From contig RXIY01000071.1 of assembly GCA_003963405.1 (NCBI GenBank), forward strand, positions 59,771 to 123,770: a stretch of 64,000 nucleotides of DNA, read 5' to 3'. The notes under the pieces are model-generated. The model saw only the letters and a list, made by a program, of their open reading frames with translations, had not been told where the DNA came from and did not search any database. The DNA is from Hyphomicrobiales bacterium. GTDB taxonomy: Bacteria > Pseudomonadota > Alphaproteobacteria > Rhizobiales > Beijerinckiaceae. Of the stretch, positions 25,354 to 33,828 are shown in pieces. How positions within the stretch are numbered: the stretch's first letter is position 1; the number at the start of each line of letters is the position of its first letter. A program made the translations under genes and the position numbers.

Positions 25354-28300
25354 CTAGGCTGCGGCCCTGTCCCTGATTTGCTGAAGAATTTCCACAAGCG
25401 ACGTCACTTCGCTCTTTGCGAACATGCCGCTGACGCCGTGGGCGTGCATCCCGTCGAAGGGAGCCTCGTAGAGGCGGCCGGGGTCGAGCACGCCGTTCTC
25501 CGTCAGTTCGGCGAGCATCATGTCGATGAATTCGATCTGATTGGCCGTGAGCGCCCGTCCGATCACGAAACCATCGAGCGCCTGCTTCGCCGCCTCGCGT
25601 TCGAGACCGACGAGTGAGCGCACGAAGAGACCGAGCCCGCCATATTCCTCTCGGGCGCGCGCGAGGTCCTGCTCCTCGCCCACGGCCTCCTCCAGGAACA
25701 TGCGTTCAAGCTCGGAGAGGTCCTGGCGGGTGAGTTGTTCGTTGCGCCGCAACTTCGAAATGGCGATATGATTTTCGTGCCTGGACAGGAAATGCCGGGC
25801 CTTCATCTTGAAGCGCGCCTTGTCCGCCCCGGTGGCGACCGGAATGGCGACGTCCTCCGCTGGCCCGATGTCGTCCACGAAATTCGTATAGATCACCTTG
25901 CGGTCCCTGGGCTCGATCAGCTTCACCAGCTTCCTCAGCTTCCGGCGAACCTCTTCGAGCATGGGCAGCGTAATGTCGCGCCAGTATTCTTCAGTTTGCA
26001 CCTCGAGGATCAACGCCATCTCGGCGGCGACCATCGGGACGTTCTTCATCTCTTCGAGTTGCGCCGCAATATCCTGTATCTTCTTGCGGCAAGCCGCCAG
26101 CGCCGGCTCGGCGCGCAGGAGCGCGATCTCGGCGCGCAGCACGAGCAGGTCGAACTGCTTCGCGCCAAGATCGTCGTCTTTGTAGGCGCTGGGCAGGCCG
26201 GCAAGATGATCGCAAAGTTCGGCGCGGTCCTCGGCGCCGAGCCGCTCCCAGGCCTCCTTCTTCTGGAATTTCTCGACATAGCGGCGTTTCGGCCGAACGA
26301 TGAAATTGTCGAGGCTCATGCTGCCGACTTCGTCCAAGAGGCGCTCCTTCAAGCCATTGGCGACCTTCACGAGCGGCTCGTCGTCCTTATCCACATCCTT
26401 GAGTTCGCCCAGCAGTTCGACCCGCGCCTTGAACAGCTTCGCGCCGAGCGGCTCGCCGAGCGCGCCCTCGGAGAGTTTGGGATTCTGATTGAAGAACTCG
26501 AAATTCTGGCAGAAATCGAAAATCCGAAAGTGATCCTTGTGCTGGTCAGGGCCGAAGAGATTGGGGCGCAGGCGCGTGCCGCGTCCGATCATCTGCCAGA
26601 ACTTGGTCTTGGAGCGGACGATCTTGAAGAAGACGAGATTGACCACGTCCGGCACGTCTATGCCCGTGTCGAGCATATCGACGGAGATCGCGATCTGCGG
26701 CTCTCGCGCGGGATCGGAGAACTCGTCGATCAGCGTCTGCGCGTAAGCGGTGTGATAGTCGATCACCCGCGCGAAATTGCCCTTGAAATGCGGGTAGTTC
26801 GCGTCGAACCGGCGGGCGATGAATTTGGCATGGTCGCTGTTCTTGGCGAAGATGATCGTCTTGCCGAGCCTGTCCCCCTCCTCCACCTTCAGGCCGTGAG
26901 TCATCAGATGTTCGAGCACCTTGTCGACCGTATCCTCGTTGAACAGCCACTTGTTGAGCGCCGCGGCGTCGACGCTGTCGGGAATGGCGCCGTCCTCGCT
27001 CCATTCGATCGCGTCCCACCGGGTCTTTTCCTCTTCCGACAATTCATCGTAGCGGATGCCTTCGCGCTGGAAGCGCAGCGGCACGGAGATCGCCCTCGGG
27101 GGCGCGAGATAGCCGTCGGACACCGCCTGATCGAGATCGTAGGCGTCGGTCGGCACCCCGCGCTCCAGCTCGAAAAGCGCATAGGTGTCGCGGTCGATCT
27201 CGTCGCGCGGCGTCGCGGTCAGGCCGACGAGGAGACAGTCGAAATAGTCGAAAATCGCCTTGTATTTGCGATAAACCGAACGATGCGCCTCATCGATGAC
27301 GATGAGGTCGAAATGGCCGGGTCCGAAGCGACGCACGCCGTTTTCCACGTCGTCGATCAGCCCCATCATGGTCGGATAGGTCGAGACGTAGATGCGGCCG
27401 TCGGTTTGCTTGTCGGTCACGAGATTGACCGGCGCAGCGTGGGGCATTGTCTCCTTGAAGGCGCGGACGGCCTGGTTCACCAGCGCCACGCGATCGGCGA
27501 GAAAGAGCGCGCGCTTCACCCAATTGGCGCGCATCAGCAGATCGACGAGGGCGATCACCGTGCGCGTCTTGCCGGTGCCGGTGGCCATCACGAGCAGGGC
27601 CTTGCGCAAATGGTCCCGCTCGAATCCTTCCGTCACGCGGCGGATGGCCCTGGTCTGGTAGCGGCGGTCGATGATGGCGGGATCGGGCGCGAGGCTCGCC
27701 AGCGGGCGGCGCGTCGTGCGGCGCTGATGCAGGAGCAGCAGCTCGTCTTTTTTCAAAAACCCCTGCACCGGACGCGGCGGATAGCTGGCGTCGTCCCAGA
27801 GCCAGTGCTCATAGCCATTGGTGTAGAAGATGGCCGGCCGCTGGCCGAACATTCTTTCGAGACAATCGGCGTAGAGCTTCGCCTGCTGCTGGCCAACGCG
27901 CGGGTCTTTTCGCGTGCGCTTCGCTTCGACGAGGGCGAGCGGCTTGCCGTCGTCGCCCCAGAGCACATAATCGACGAAGCCCTGTCCGCTCTGGGTCGGC
28001 ATGCCGGAGACCTCGAATTCGCGGTCTCTCGGCTTGTCGAGCCGCCAGCCGGTTTCGTGCAGCAGATTGTCGATGAAGGCGTCGCGGGTCTCCTCCTCGC
28101 GGTAATCGTGGGCGTCGGGCGTCGCCGCATTGGCCTTCTTGATGGCGGCGATCTCGGCGCGCAGGCGGGCGAGTTCGGCGTCGAGCGCCTCGCGCTCGGC
28201 CTGCGTCTTCGCCCGCGTCGCCTCGCGCGTTTTCGCCTCGTCGGCATAGCGGCGGGCGATCTCCTTCAGCCGCCCGAGGGTGGTGACGTCGACCTGGGCG

Positions 28301-28728
28301 ACGCGGGGCAGCGCGTCGGCGGAGAATTGCTCGGCGGCCGCGGGCTTGGCGCCCTTGGCGTAGGTGCGGGCGAGCCAATAGCTGAAATGGAAGAATTCGC
28401 GCAGCGCCGTGACGGCCGCCTGCGGAGCGACGGGGCGCGGATCATGCACGGCGCGATTGCCGAAATCCTTGACGATCTGTGCCTTGGCGACGAGGCCGGG
28501 GCCGACGAGCCGGCGCAGACTCGGCTCGTGGATCAGCGCCGCGAGCGCCTTGTCGTAAGGCCAGCGCAGCGCGCCGTCGCGCTCGTACATCCACAAAAGC
28601 GCGGTCTCCAGCGCGAGCCGCGCATAGAAACAGGCGGCGCGCGGATCGGCGAGCGCAAGCGTCTCGGCCTTGCGCGCATGGTCGTGGACGGAAGCGAATT
28701 CGGCTTGGAGGAAGGCGAATTGCGACAT
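25354..28728 (-). CDS. hsdR: Type I restriction enzyme R subunit (HsdR, EcoEI-like)
   Basis: This 1124-residue protein appears complete. Residues 1-135 form a DUF4145-like helical domain. A PD-(D/E)xK nuclease follows, with FVDYVLW and E268/K270 in VEAKRT. The DEAD-type translocase has ATGTGKT (K387), DEAH at 479-482 and GLTATPRDEIDRDT, and the second RecA domain has DMLDTGIDVPDVVNLVFFK and MIGRGTRLRPNLFG. The C-terminal 300 residues match the EcoEI R C-terminal region. In the HsdR2M2S complex it cleaves unmodified DNA after translocation. Here only a tail of hsdS lies upstream and hsdM is missing, so it cannot restrict as a normal type I system unless M and S act from elsewhere. Confidence 0.93.
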   Translation of the reverse strand: MSQFAFLQAEFASVHDHARKAETLALADPRAACFYARLALETALLWMYERDGALRWPYDKALAALIHEPSLRRLVGPGLVAKAQIVKDFGNRAVHDPRPVAPQAAVTALREFFHFSYWLARTYAKGAKPAAAEQFSADALPRVAQVDVTTLGRLKEIARRYADEAKTREATRAKTQAEREALDAELARLRAEIAAIKKANAATPDAHDYREEETRDAFIDNLLHETGWRLDKPRDREFEVSGMPTQSGQGFVDYVLWGDDGKPLALVEAKRTRKDPRVGQQQAKLYADCLERMFGQRPAIFYTNGYEHWLWDDASYPPRPVQGFLKKDELLLLHQRRTTRRPLASLAPDPAIIDRRYQTRAIRRVTEGFERDHLRKALLVMATGTGKTRTVIALVDLLMRANWVKRALFLADRVALVNQAVRAFKETMPHAAPVNLVTDKQTDGRIYVSTYPTMMGLIDDVENGVRRFGPGHFDLIVIDEAHRSVYRKYKAIFDYFDCLLVGLTATPRDEIDRDTYALFELERGVPTDAYDLDQAVSDGYLAPPRAISVPLRFQREGIRYDELSEEEKTRWDAIEWSEDGAIPDSVDAAALNKWLFNEDTVDKVLEHLMTHGLKVEEGDRLGKTIIFAKNSDHAKFIARRFDANYPHFKGNFARVIDYHTAYAQTLIDEFSDPAREPQIAISVDMLDTGIDVPDVVNLVFFKIVRSKTKFWQMIGRGTRLRPNLFGPDQHKDHFRIFDFCQNFEFFNQNPKLSEGALGEPLGAKLFKARVELLGELKDVDKDDEPLVKVANGLKERLLDEVGSMSLDNFIVRPKRRYVEKFQKKEAWERLGAEDRAELCDHLAGLPSAYKDDDLGAKQFDLLVLRAEIALLRAEPALAACRKKIQDIAAQLEEMKNVPMVAAEMALILEVQTEEYWRDITLPMLEEVRRKLRKLVKLIEPRDRKVIYTNFVDDIGPAEDVAIPVATGADKARFKMKARHFLSRHENHIAISKLRRNEQLTRQDLSELERMFLEEAVGEEQDLARAREEYGGLGLFVRSLVGLEREAAKQALDGFVIGRALTANQIEFIDMMLAELTENGVLDPGRLYEAPFDGMHAHGVSGMFAKSEVTSLVEILQQIRDRAAA

Positions 28729-28739
28729 GCGGGCGCCCG

Positions 28740-29186
28740 CTAGAGTTGGCCGGTGAAGGCGCGATGTTGGAGGGAGGAGAACAAAGTGTTCATCGAATTT
28801 ATATGCTCGTATTCCTGCTTAATCAGCGCCCTAGAGAGACTAATTCTTTCGCAGAAGGATTGCTGTAGAGGGAGCGGGGGACGGGGTATCTCGAAAGCGC
28901 GGATTTGCTCGAAATTCAAGCCCGGCTTTGTCTGCCCGTATTGACATTTCTCGATTTGGCGCTGTCCACCATCTCGCAGGCTGAGGTAGAATGAAAGGAA
29001 ATCAGGAAGCAGCTTCTGTCGATCCACCCGGATGATCGCGACGTGCTGGCTGATATACGCGCCGCCATGCTCGCTAGAGGTAGCTGAAACGCGCCCGATT
29101 TTGGAGCCCGTGATTGTAAGAAGAACATCGCCGCTCCGACAGCCATGATGATTGTCTCCGACCGCGTCGGGATCGTCCTGCTACAT
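28740..29186 (-). pseudogene. hsdS remnant, C-terminal target recognition part
   Basis: Upstream of hsdR on the same strand an open frame starts after a TAG at about 29187 and runs 148 codons. It contains GDVLLTITGSKIGRVSAT, GGAYISQHVAIIRVDRQKLLPDFLSFYLS and FEQIRAFEIPRPPLPLQQSF, then an Ile/Leu-rich helix ending SLQHRAFTGQL. This is the second target-recognition domain and the conserved helix of a type I specificity subunit. The first recognition domain and the start codon are missing. The only ATG starts code for the last 60% of this fragment. The remnant ends 11 bases before the hsdR start, so the original order hsdS-hsdR is still visible. Confidence 0.85.
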
Positions 29187-29289
29187 GGGCGACCGATTGG
29201 GGAAGGGCCGATCATGATCTCGGCGAGGGGTCCGATCGAACTGCATTTTCCGGGAGCCGCGCAGGATTTTCAAAAGCGAAAACTGCCCC

Positions 29290-29574
29290 ATGAGCAACAC
29301 ACTCATTGAGGCTATCGCGGATCACATGCTCGCGGTTCGGGCCTTCCGCTACGCATGTAGGGAGAATCCCGGCACGACAAAAGAGGACGATGCTTTCGAG
29401 GCCGAGCGCCTCGCCATGATGGCGCTTCTCTCATTTCCGCCCGAAACAATAGAGCAAGCGCGCGTCCGCGCCGCCTATCTGATGACGACGCGATTTCCGC
29501 ACGGTCTCAACGCGGGGGGCTTCGCCTTTTTGCAATCATTCACAACCAAAACGGAGTCTCCGGATGCAGACTGA
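29290..29574 (+). CDS. Hypothetical protein, 94 residues
   Basis: An open frame starts at ATG 29290 (MSNTLIEAIADHMLAVRAF) and encodes a soluble, helical, acidic protein with no domain I recognise. No strong ribosome binding site is visible; gccccatgag precedes it. It lies at the right margin of the defence island and overlaps the next tiny frame by 11 bases, which is typical of small phage or plasmid genes. Codon use looks normal for the genome. Confidence 0.5.
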   Translation: MSNTLIEAIADHMLAVRAFRYACRENPGTTKEDDAFEAERLAMMALLSFPPETIEQARVRAAYLMTTRFPHGLNAGGFAFLQSFTTKTESPDAD

Positions 29575-29659
29575 CTTACTCACGGCCGAACCCATTTATG
29601 CGACGTTGGACGCCGCTGTTGGCCGCCGCGAGACGCTTGTCGACCAGTCGGCAATTTGA
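29564..29659 (+). CDS. Very small ORF, 31 residues
   Basis: This frame (MQTDLLTAEPIYATLDAAVG and on) begins with cggATG inside the end of the previous gene, after acggagtctccgg, which gives a fair ribosome binding site. Overlapping start and acceptable codon use make it a plausible coupled micro-gene. No homology can be judged at this size. Confidence 0.3.
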   Translation: MQTDLLTAEPIYATLDAAVGRRETLVDQSAI

Positions 29660-29748
29660 CCTTTTCCAGCGGCCCAGCGCGTTCGTGCGAGCAGCCCGCT
29701 TCGGTGGATTTGTCGAGTCAAATTGACTTACGTAAAAAGGAATTAGAC

Positions 29749-30180
29749 ATGAATAAGCTTGCGCTCTGCTTTGGCCTCGTCACTTCAATGGCAATGGCGG
29801 GCTGCGCGACCATGACGCGCGGAACAACTCAAACAGTGGCCATCAACACCGGCGCATCCGGCGCCGTATGCACGCTTATTTCCCCATCTATCGGCACGCA
29901 GACGGTGACGACGCCCGGCGTCGTCACCCTCGCCAAGGGCTCAAGCGCTGTCTCCATCCGATGCAGCAAGGAATGCTACAGCGATGGAACCGGCGTCCTT
30001 GCATCGAACATGGACGGGATGACGGCGGGAAATGTGGTCGTCGGCGGAGTCATTGGACTCGGGGTGGACGCCGCCACTGGCGCAATGAACCAGTATGCTC
30101 CGCAAGCAGACATCGTGATGGCTCCAGACGGTTCCTGCACAGCGCCGGCAGCGCCTTTTTTACGCCGAAGCCGGCGGTGA
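29749..30180 (+). CDS. Lipoprotein, possibly cut short at a T6 run
   Basis: This encodes 143 residues from ATG 29749, a few bases after aaaaagg. The N-terminus is a lipoprotein signal (SMAMAGCATMTRG, with the lipobox ending in Cys). The mature part has VAINTGASGAVCTL, TVTTPGVVTLAKGSSAVSIRC and two Gly-rich hydrophobic turns (GMTAGNVVVGGVIGLGVDAATG), like a widespread family of small proteobacterial and prophage-linked lipoproteins. The frame ends RRSRR after a TTTTTT run at 30156-30161; removing one T continues a 68-codon open frame (see next entry). It is unknown which product is native. Confidence 0.7.
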   Translation: MNKLALCFGLVTSMAMAGCATMTRGTTQTVAINTGASGAVCTLISPSIGTQTVTTPGVVTLAKGSSAVSIRCSKECYSDGTGVLASNMDGMTAGNVVVGGVIGLGVDAATGAMNQYAPQADIVMAPDGSCTAPAAPFLRRSRR

Positions 30181-30361
30181 TCACTACCACTCGCCTTGTG
30201 ATCCTGCGCAGCGACTCACGCCTGTAGAATTTCCCCGCCTGCCTTTCGCGAACGCGATCCGCCTCGATCCGGAACGCCGCGAGGCTATGCAAAACTGGTG
30301 CGTGGGGTCGCGAGAACTCGGCGAACTGCGCCCGCTCGGCCTATGGACCGCTCTGCAATAA
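30156..30361 (+). pseudogene. Downstream frame that follows the T6 run of the lipoprotein
   Basis: In the frame entered by dropping one T from the TTTTTT run at 30156-30161, the sequence reads FYAEAGGDHYHSPCDPAQRL and ends LGLWTALQ-stop at 30361. Composition and codon use look coding, and there is no start codon or ribosome binding site for it alone. It may be the rest of the lipoprotein separated by an indel, a slippage site, or an unrelated remnant. Confidence 0.4.
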
Positions 30362-30367
30362 GCGTTA

Positions 30368-30553
30368 ATGGATTACTTCTGCACAATAAGTGGTTGCAGG
30401 GTGTATTTTAACGGAGATAAAAAATCGGGTATCACAAGCTGGGATTACGGCCATTTAACGCCGATAGCCTCCACGCATTTTGCGAAGGACGTGCTCACGC
30501 CGCTGCTTATTGGCGAAGTGGACAGCCCACGCAATTTCTCCCGCTTTCCTTGA
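30368..30553 (+). pseudogene. C-terminal stub of an SGNH-like acyl-/hydrolase domain
   Basis: The frame MDYFCTISGCRVYFNGDKKS...SWDYGHLTPIASTHFAKDVL carries a D-x-x-H pair (WDYGH) in the context found at the very end of SGNH hydrolases and of the SGNH domain fused to membrane acyltransferases. Only about 55 residues of the last block are left, without the Ser, Gly and Asn blocks. I read it as a fragment. Confidence 0.45.
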
Positions 30554-30652
30554 GAACGCAAGCTTCGTCCAAAAGATGAGCGAGCATCTTGGCGGCAAAA
30601 GGATCCTTGCCGCCAAGGGCTCGCTCGCGCGAGACGCTTCATCTTCAGGCGA

Positions 30653-31087
30653 TTACCAGCCGTAGCCGTAGCCCCAGCCAGGGTAGGCGCAGACGTTTAC
30701 CCATCTTTGCGCCCAGCCCCAGCCTGTCCAGACAGGGCGCAGGCGGTAGCAGCCGTTGTAGCCTCCCCAGTAGTAGCCGACAGGTCTGTAAAAGTTGCGC
30801 CGGTAACCCCAGCCGTAGCCGACGTAACGAGGGCCGCCCCAATAGCGCGGGCGTCCGAAGCCGCCGCCCCAGCCGTGGCCGCGCCATCCCGCGAAGCCGC
30901 CGCCCCAGCCGCCGCGACCGCCCCAGCCGCCGCCGTGACCGAAACCGCCGCCCCATCCGCCGTGACCGGCAAAACCGCCGCCATGGCCAAAGCCTCCGCC
31001 CCAACCACCGCGCCCCCAGGCAAGGGTTTCCGATGGAAGGACCGTGGCGATTGCCAAAGCGCCTAACAGAGCGATCTTGTGACGCAT
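30653..31087 (-). CDS. Secreted Gly/His/Trp-rich protein
   Basis: This encodes 144 residues. Residues 1-23 are a signal peptide (ALLGALAIATVLPSETLAW). The next 55 residues are an irregular tandem array of GGW/GGGFGHGG/GGF units, rich in Gly, His and Trp. The C-terminal 55 residues are Tyr/Trp/Gly-rich (VGYGWGYRRNFYRPVGYYWGG, YRLRPVWTGWGWAQRWVNVC) with two Cys that could form a disulfide. Proteins of this type are frequent in methanotrophs and Bradyrhizobium and have no known role; the His content makes metal binding conceivable. The start follows aaggagcg. Confidence 0.75.
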   Translation of the reverse strand: MRHKIALLGALAIATVLPSETLAWGRGGWGGGFGHGGGFAGHGGWGGGFGHGGGWGGRGGWGGGFAGWRGHGWGGGFGRPRYWGGPRYVGYGWGYRRNFYRPVGYYWGGYNGCYRLRPVWTGWGWAQRWVNVCAYPGWGYGYGW

Positions 31088-31215
31088 TTCAACGCGCTCC
31101 TTTTCGAAAGACGCCCCTCCCTCTCGAAATTAGGCGTTGGCTTTGGCGCGCGTGTGTCGGGATTGTTGCCGGGCTGTGGCGCGACTGAATGGATTCTGCG
31201 CCCGCCGCTTTTTAC

Positions 31216-31515
31216 TCAGGCGACGAGATTCTCATAGTCGAAAAGCCGCTCCGGGTCGGCGGCGGGCGCGGGCAACCGGTCTGCTTCCGCGACGAACGCC
31301 TCTATGGCGGCCTCGAGGATATCCGGGAAGGCGCCGTGCTCGGACGCGATCATGCCTGCGAGCGTGTCCTCCAGGGCGACGATGAAACAGCCGAGAAACT
31401 CTTCCTGACGTTCGGGCGCGACCTCGCGGCGCCTTTCGACATAATCTCGAGCGGTCCCGCGCCCAAGGCGCATGGCCATGTCGTAAGCAGCGTTCAGATT
31501 GCGCAGGCCCGGCAT
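31216..31515 (-). CDS. Hypothetical protein, 99 residues
   Basis: This frame starts at ATG 31515 (MPGLRNLNAAYDMAMRLG), with gaag as weak ribosome binding site. The product is soluble, helical and acidic, with ARDYVERRREVAPERQEEFLG and DILEAAIEAFVAEADRLP. I see no domain that I recognise. It stands between two single genes on the same strand. Confidence 0.55.
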   Translation of the reverse strand: MPGLRNLNAAYDMAMRLGRGTARDYVERRREVAPERQEEFLGCFIVALEDTLAGMIASEHGAFPDILEAAIEAFVAEADRLPAPAADPERLFDYENLVA

Positions 31516-31690
31516 GTCGGTCAACTTCAGCTAAATGCCCGCCCCTCTTTGCAGGATTGGCTTTGCGAGCCGCGCTGCGCGTTCAGGGGATCGATTACAT
31601 GGTTAATCCCCTCAGAGTTAAGGAAGGGTTGAGGACCGCGGACCTGGCGCGAGGAGGGACAGGCCGCCCCTCCCGCCCCCGGCCCTTCCC

Positions 31691-32410
31691 TTATTTCGCC
31701 GGCCCGACCTTGCCCGGCAGGCTCAAATTACCCGAGGTCACCTTGAACACATTCGCGACGCAGAGCAGCGGCGATACGAGATCGGCGTTGACCCGCAGGC
31801 CCGCGGTGACGCCATCGAAGGACGCGGACGGCAGCGCCCCGATCTTGTCCAGCGGGACTTTCACCTCGACCGTGTCGCCGGATACCTCTGTCTGATAATC
31901 CGGGCTGTCGATCAGGATCGGCGCGCCGGGCCAGCTTTCCGGCGTCTTCGGATGCGCGTCTTTTGGAATGTCGCGCACTTTCAGTCCGCCGCCGCAAGAT
32001 TTATCGTCGGCCAGCACGACCCAGTGCGGATGCCAATGATCGCGATTTTTGCCGCCCTTGGCCGCGTCGTCGAAATCCGGATGGAAGGTGACGGCAAGCG
32101 CGACAATGCCCTGGTCCTTGTCGAAACCCACGTCGGCGCTATTGAGCGACGTCGGCCAGACATAGGCGTAAACGCCCGAGCCCTGGAATTTGCCCGTCGC
32201 GTCGGGCCGCGCCTTGCCGGCGTCGCCGCGCACCCTCGTCTCGAAGACAGCATAGCCATTCTTTGTCGAGACTTTCGTTTCGACAATGTCGAATGGCGCG
32301 AGGACCTTGGCGTCGCTCGGGGCCTTGATCTCATTGCCCCAGGCGCCGCCAGCAAGGCACGAGAAAAGCCCGGCAAGGAAGCCGAGGCCACTCAATTTTT
32401 TGCTATTCAT
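31691..32410 (-). CDS. Secreted hypothetical protein, 239 residues
   Basis: The start ATG 32410 follows gaggagc. A signal peptide covers about residues 1-25 (LGFLAGLFSCLAGGAWG). The rest is a single soluble domain, probably beta-rich (IVETKVSTKNGYAVFETRVRGDAG, VYAYVWPTSLN), with DHWHPHWVVL and a Cys pair (KSCGGG, PLLCVANVF). I do not recognise the family. The HWHPHW motif resembles a metal site but the protein could equally be a carbohydrate- or lipid-binding domain. A GC hairpin (31585-31612) lies about 80 bases beyond its stop. Confidence 0.65.
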   Translation of the reverse strand: MNSKKLSGLGFLAGLFSCLAGGAWGNEIKAPSDAKVLAPFDIVETKVSTKNGYAVFETRVRGDAGKARPDATGKFQGSGVYAYVWPTSLNSADVGFDKDQGIVALAVTFHPDFDDAAKGGKNRDHWHPHWVVLADDKSCGGGLKVRDIPKDAHPKTPESWPGAPILIDSPDYQTEVSGDTVEVKVPLDKIGALPSASFDGVTAGLRVNADLVSPLLCVANVFKVTSGNLSLPGKVGPAK

Positions 32411-32579
32411 AGCTCGAAGCTCCTCGATGTGATGGTCTTTTGCGTTTTCCGGAGAGCGGAAGAAGAAGACCCCAGGAAACCTGAAAGCTTGGATTGGCTT
32501 CGTTCAAGCGCCACACCACCCCGCCTCGGTGGGGCCAGCGGCCCCTCCCCGAGGGACGACGCTTCCATTGAAGGAACTT

Positions 32580-33764
32580 TTACGCCGGGCCGCCGTCTTG
32601 TCGCGAGACGGCGCAAAAACCATTGAGGACCAGCGTCCTGACGAGATCCAATTTACCCGCCGCCTCCGGGGGGCCGGGCAATTCCTGAATCTGAAACCTT
32701 GCGGTTTGCAGCGCAAAAATCAGGCCGGAACGAACGGAAGGATCGAAGGAGACCGCAACGCCCTGCCCCATCAGCCTTATAGCGTCCGGGCCCGTCTCGA
32801 TCGAATAGAGCAGGTCCTTTCGGACCTCGATCCAGCTGTTTTGGGAAAGCGCATGAGCCTGTCCGACGCTTTCTCTCGGATTTTCGATCCACGGAGATCG
32901 GCTCGAGAGCAGCTCATTCCAGATCGAGCGCAGGCCGAGCTCGAGGCGCGCCGATTCCGCAAGCCTGTTGATCAGACGCGAGAACGCTTCTTCCAGGTCC
33001 GCACGATCGGCGCCCAGAAAACCCATGGGGAGACTCGCACGGAAAGCTGCATCCTTTCTCAGGGCATCCGCTACCGAGCGTTGGAGAACATCGACCCAAG
33101 TGTAGGGGAAACTGTAAAGGGAGATATGTAAGGAGGGCTGATCCGCCGCGCAGACAAGGTGCGGGAAGCCTCGGGGAACGTAAAGCATGTCGCCGGCGTT
33201 GAGCGTATATTGCGCCAGCGGATTTTCGTCGGCTAAAGCATCATAGCAATGCTCATCTCGCAGCGGCAACGTCTGCGAAGGATAGACGCGCCATTGCTTC
33301 GAGCCGGAGATTTGCAGCGCGAAGACATTATTGGCGTCGTAGTGAACAGGAAAAGCCCGCCCCCCCGCCGGAGCCCAGTACGCATTGGCGGAAAACGGCG
33401 AGTTGAAATATTTCTCCATTGAACGGCAGAGCGTCGCAACGGAGACGCAATAGGCGTCGACGTTTCTGTGAACGATCGTTGCGCCCTCTTCAAAAAGCTC
33501 GAACAGACGCACCGCATCGACCTCGCCGCGCGCGTCTGCATATTCGTCGGTCGCGATCTTCCTTCGGCTGTCGATGGCAAAAACTTGCGTGTACTGTGGA
33601 CGCGACAGGAGATGGAGCCTGTCCATGTCCTCCAGACGAAAGAGCGACGCGTGATAACTGGCGGATGACCTCTGCAGAAAAAGCGGTTTCTTTTCGAAAT
33701 GCTCCAGCGCAAATGCGCGCGCGCCGACCGGGCGCAGCAATTCTTCGAGACCGAAATCCGGCAT
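32580..33764 (-). CDS. JmjC/cupin-4 2-oxoglutarate oxygenase
   Basis: This 394-residue protein resembles ribosomal oxygenases (YcfD/RoxA, NO66, MINA53) in size and layout. An N-terminal segment is followed by a JmjC domain with iron ligands H141 and D143 in VHYDANNVFALQISGSKQWRVY and H202 in GDMLYVPRGFPHLV, then helical and winged-helix-like parts to the C-terminus. Such enzymes hydroxylate Arg or His of ribosomal proteins using Fe(II), O2 and 2-oxoglutarate. Here the gene lies 64 bases downstream of a gene for a secreted repeat peptide with one His in each repeat, so the peptide is a candidate substrate. The two are separated by a strong terminator, so its expression would be lower. Confidence 0.85.
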   Translation of the reverse strand: MPDFGLEELLRPVGARAFALEHFEKKPLFLQRSSASYHASLFRLEDMDRLHLLSRPQYTQVFAIDSRRKIATDEYADARGEVDAVRLFELFEEGATIVHRNVDAYCVSVATLCRSMEKYFNSPFSANAYWAPAGGRAFPVHYDANNVFALQISGSKQWRVYPSQTLPLRDEHCYDALADENPLAQYTLNAGDMLYVPRGFPHLVCAADQPSLHISLYSFPYTWVDVLQRSVADALRKDAAFRASLPMGFLGADRADLEEAFSRLINRLAESARLELGLRSIWNELLSSRSPWIENPRESVGQAHALSQNSWIEVRKDLLYSIETGPDAIRLMGQGVAVSFDPSVRSGLIFALQTARFQIQELPGPPEAAGKLDLVRTLVLNGFCAVSRQDGGPA

Positions 33765-33785
33765 CGATCAATCCGCTCGAGTGCG

Positions 33786-33822
33786 AAAAAAGGCGGGCTC
33801 GCTCGGCTAAGCCCGCGAGCCC
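33786..33822 (-). terminator. Strong intrinsic terminator between peptide gene and jmjC
   Basis: On the minus strand GGGCTCGC (33822-33815) pairs with GCGAGCCC (33802-33795), with a small inner stem GGC/GCC and the loop. GCC follows and then a run of six T (33791-33786). It begins 7 bases after the peptide stop codon and ends 22 bases before the jmjC start, so any read-through would give much less oxygenase than peptide. Confidence 0.85.
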
Positions 33823-33828
33823 TCTTTA

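Larger units (their letters stand above)
17395..29190. mobile_element. Defence island at tRNA-Leu(CAA)
   Basis: Everything between the tRNA and about 29190 is accessory: an integrase stub, a Zorya operon, a type I restriction R gene and an hsdS remnant. The left end is fixed by the tRNA. The right end is judged only from the hsdS remnant and the following orphan ORFs. I looked for a second copy of the tRNA 3' end (gactccggccaggggcacca) downstream and saw none in this window, so the right attachment site is lost or the island no longer excises. The integrase is dead, so it is probably fixed. Confidence 0.65.

Noticed and set aside
25735..28743. A 1002-codon plus-strand frame across hsdR
   Set aside because: It is the mirror of a gene with helicase and nuclease motifs. 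The sequence is low in family features and rich in Arg, His, Val and Asp, typical for antisense frames.
29187..29290. Upstream reading of the hsdS remnant beyond the TAG
   Set aside because: The frame before the stop (MQFDRTPRRDH and on) does not look like the rest of HsdS, so I do not extend the remnant there.
28740..31087. Search for a second tRNA-Leu 3' end as right attachment site
   Set aside because: I did not see gactccggccaggggcacca or a close variant in the region; it may lie outside the window.
31585..31612. AGGGGAT/ATCCCCT inverted repeat
   Set aside because: A 7-bp stem with a 14-base loop and no T run; too weak to call a terminator.
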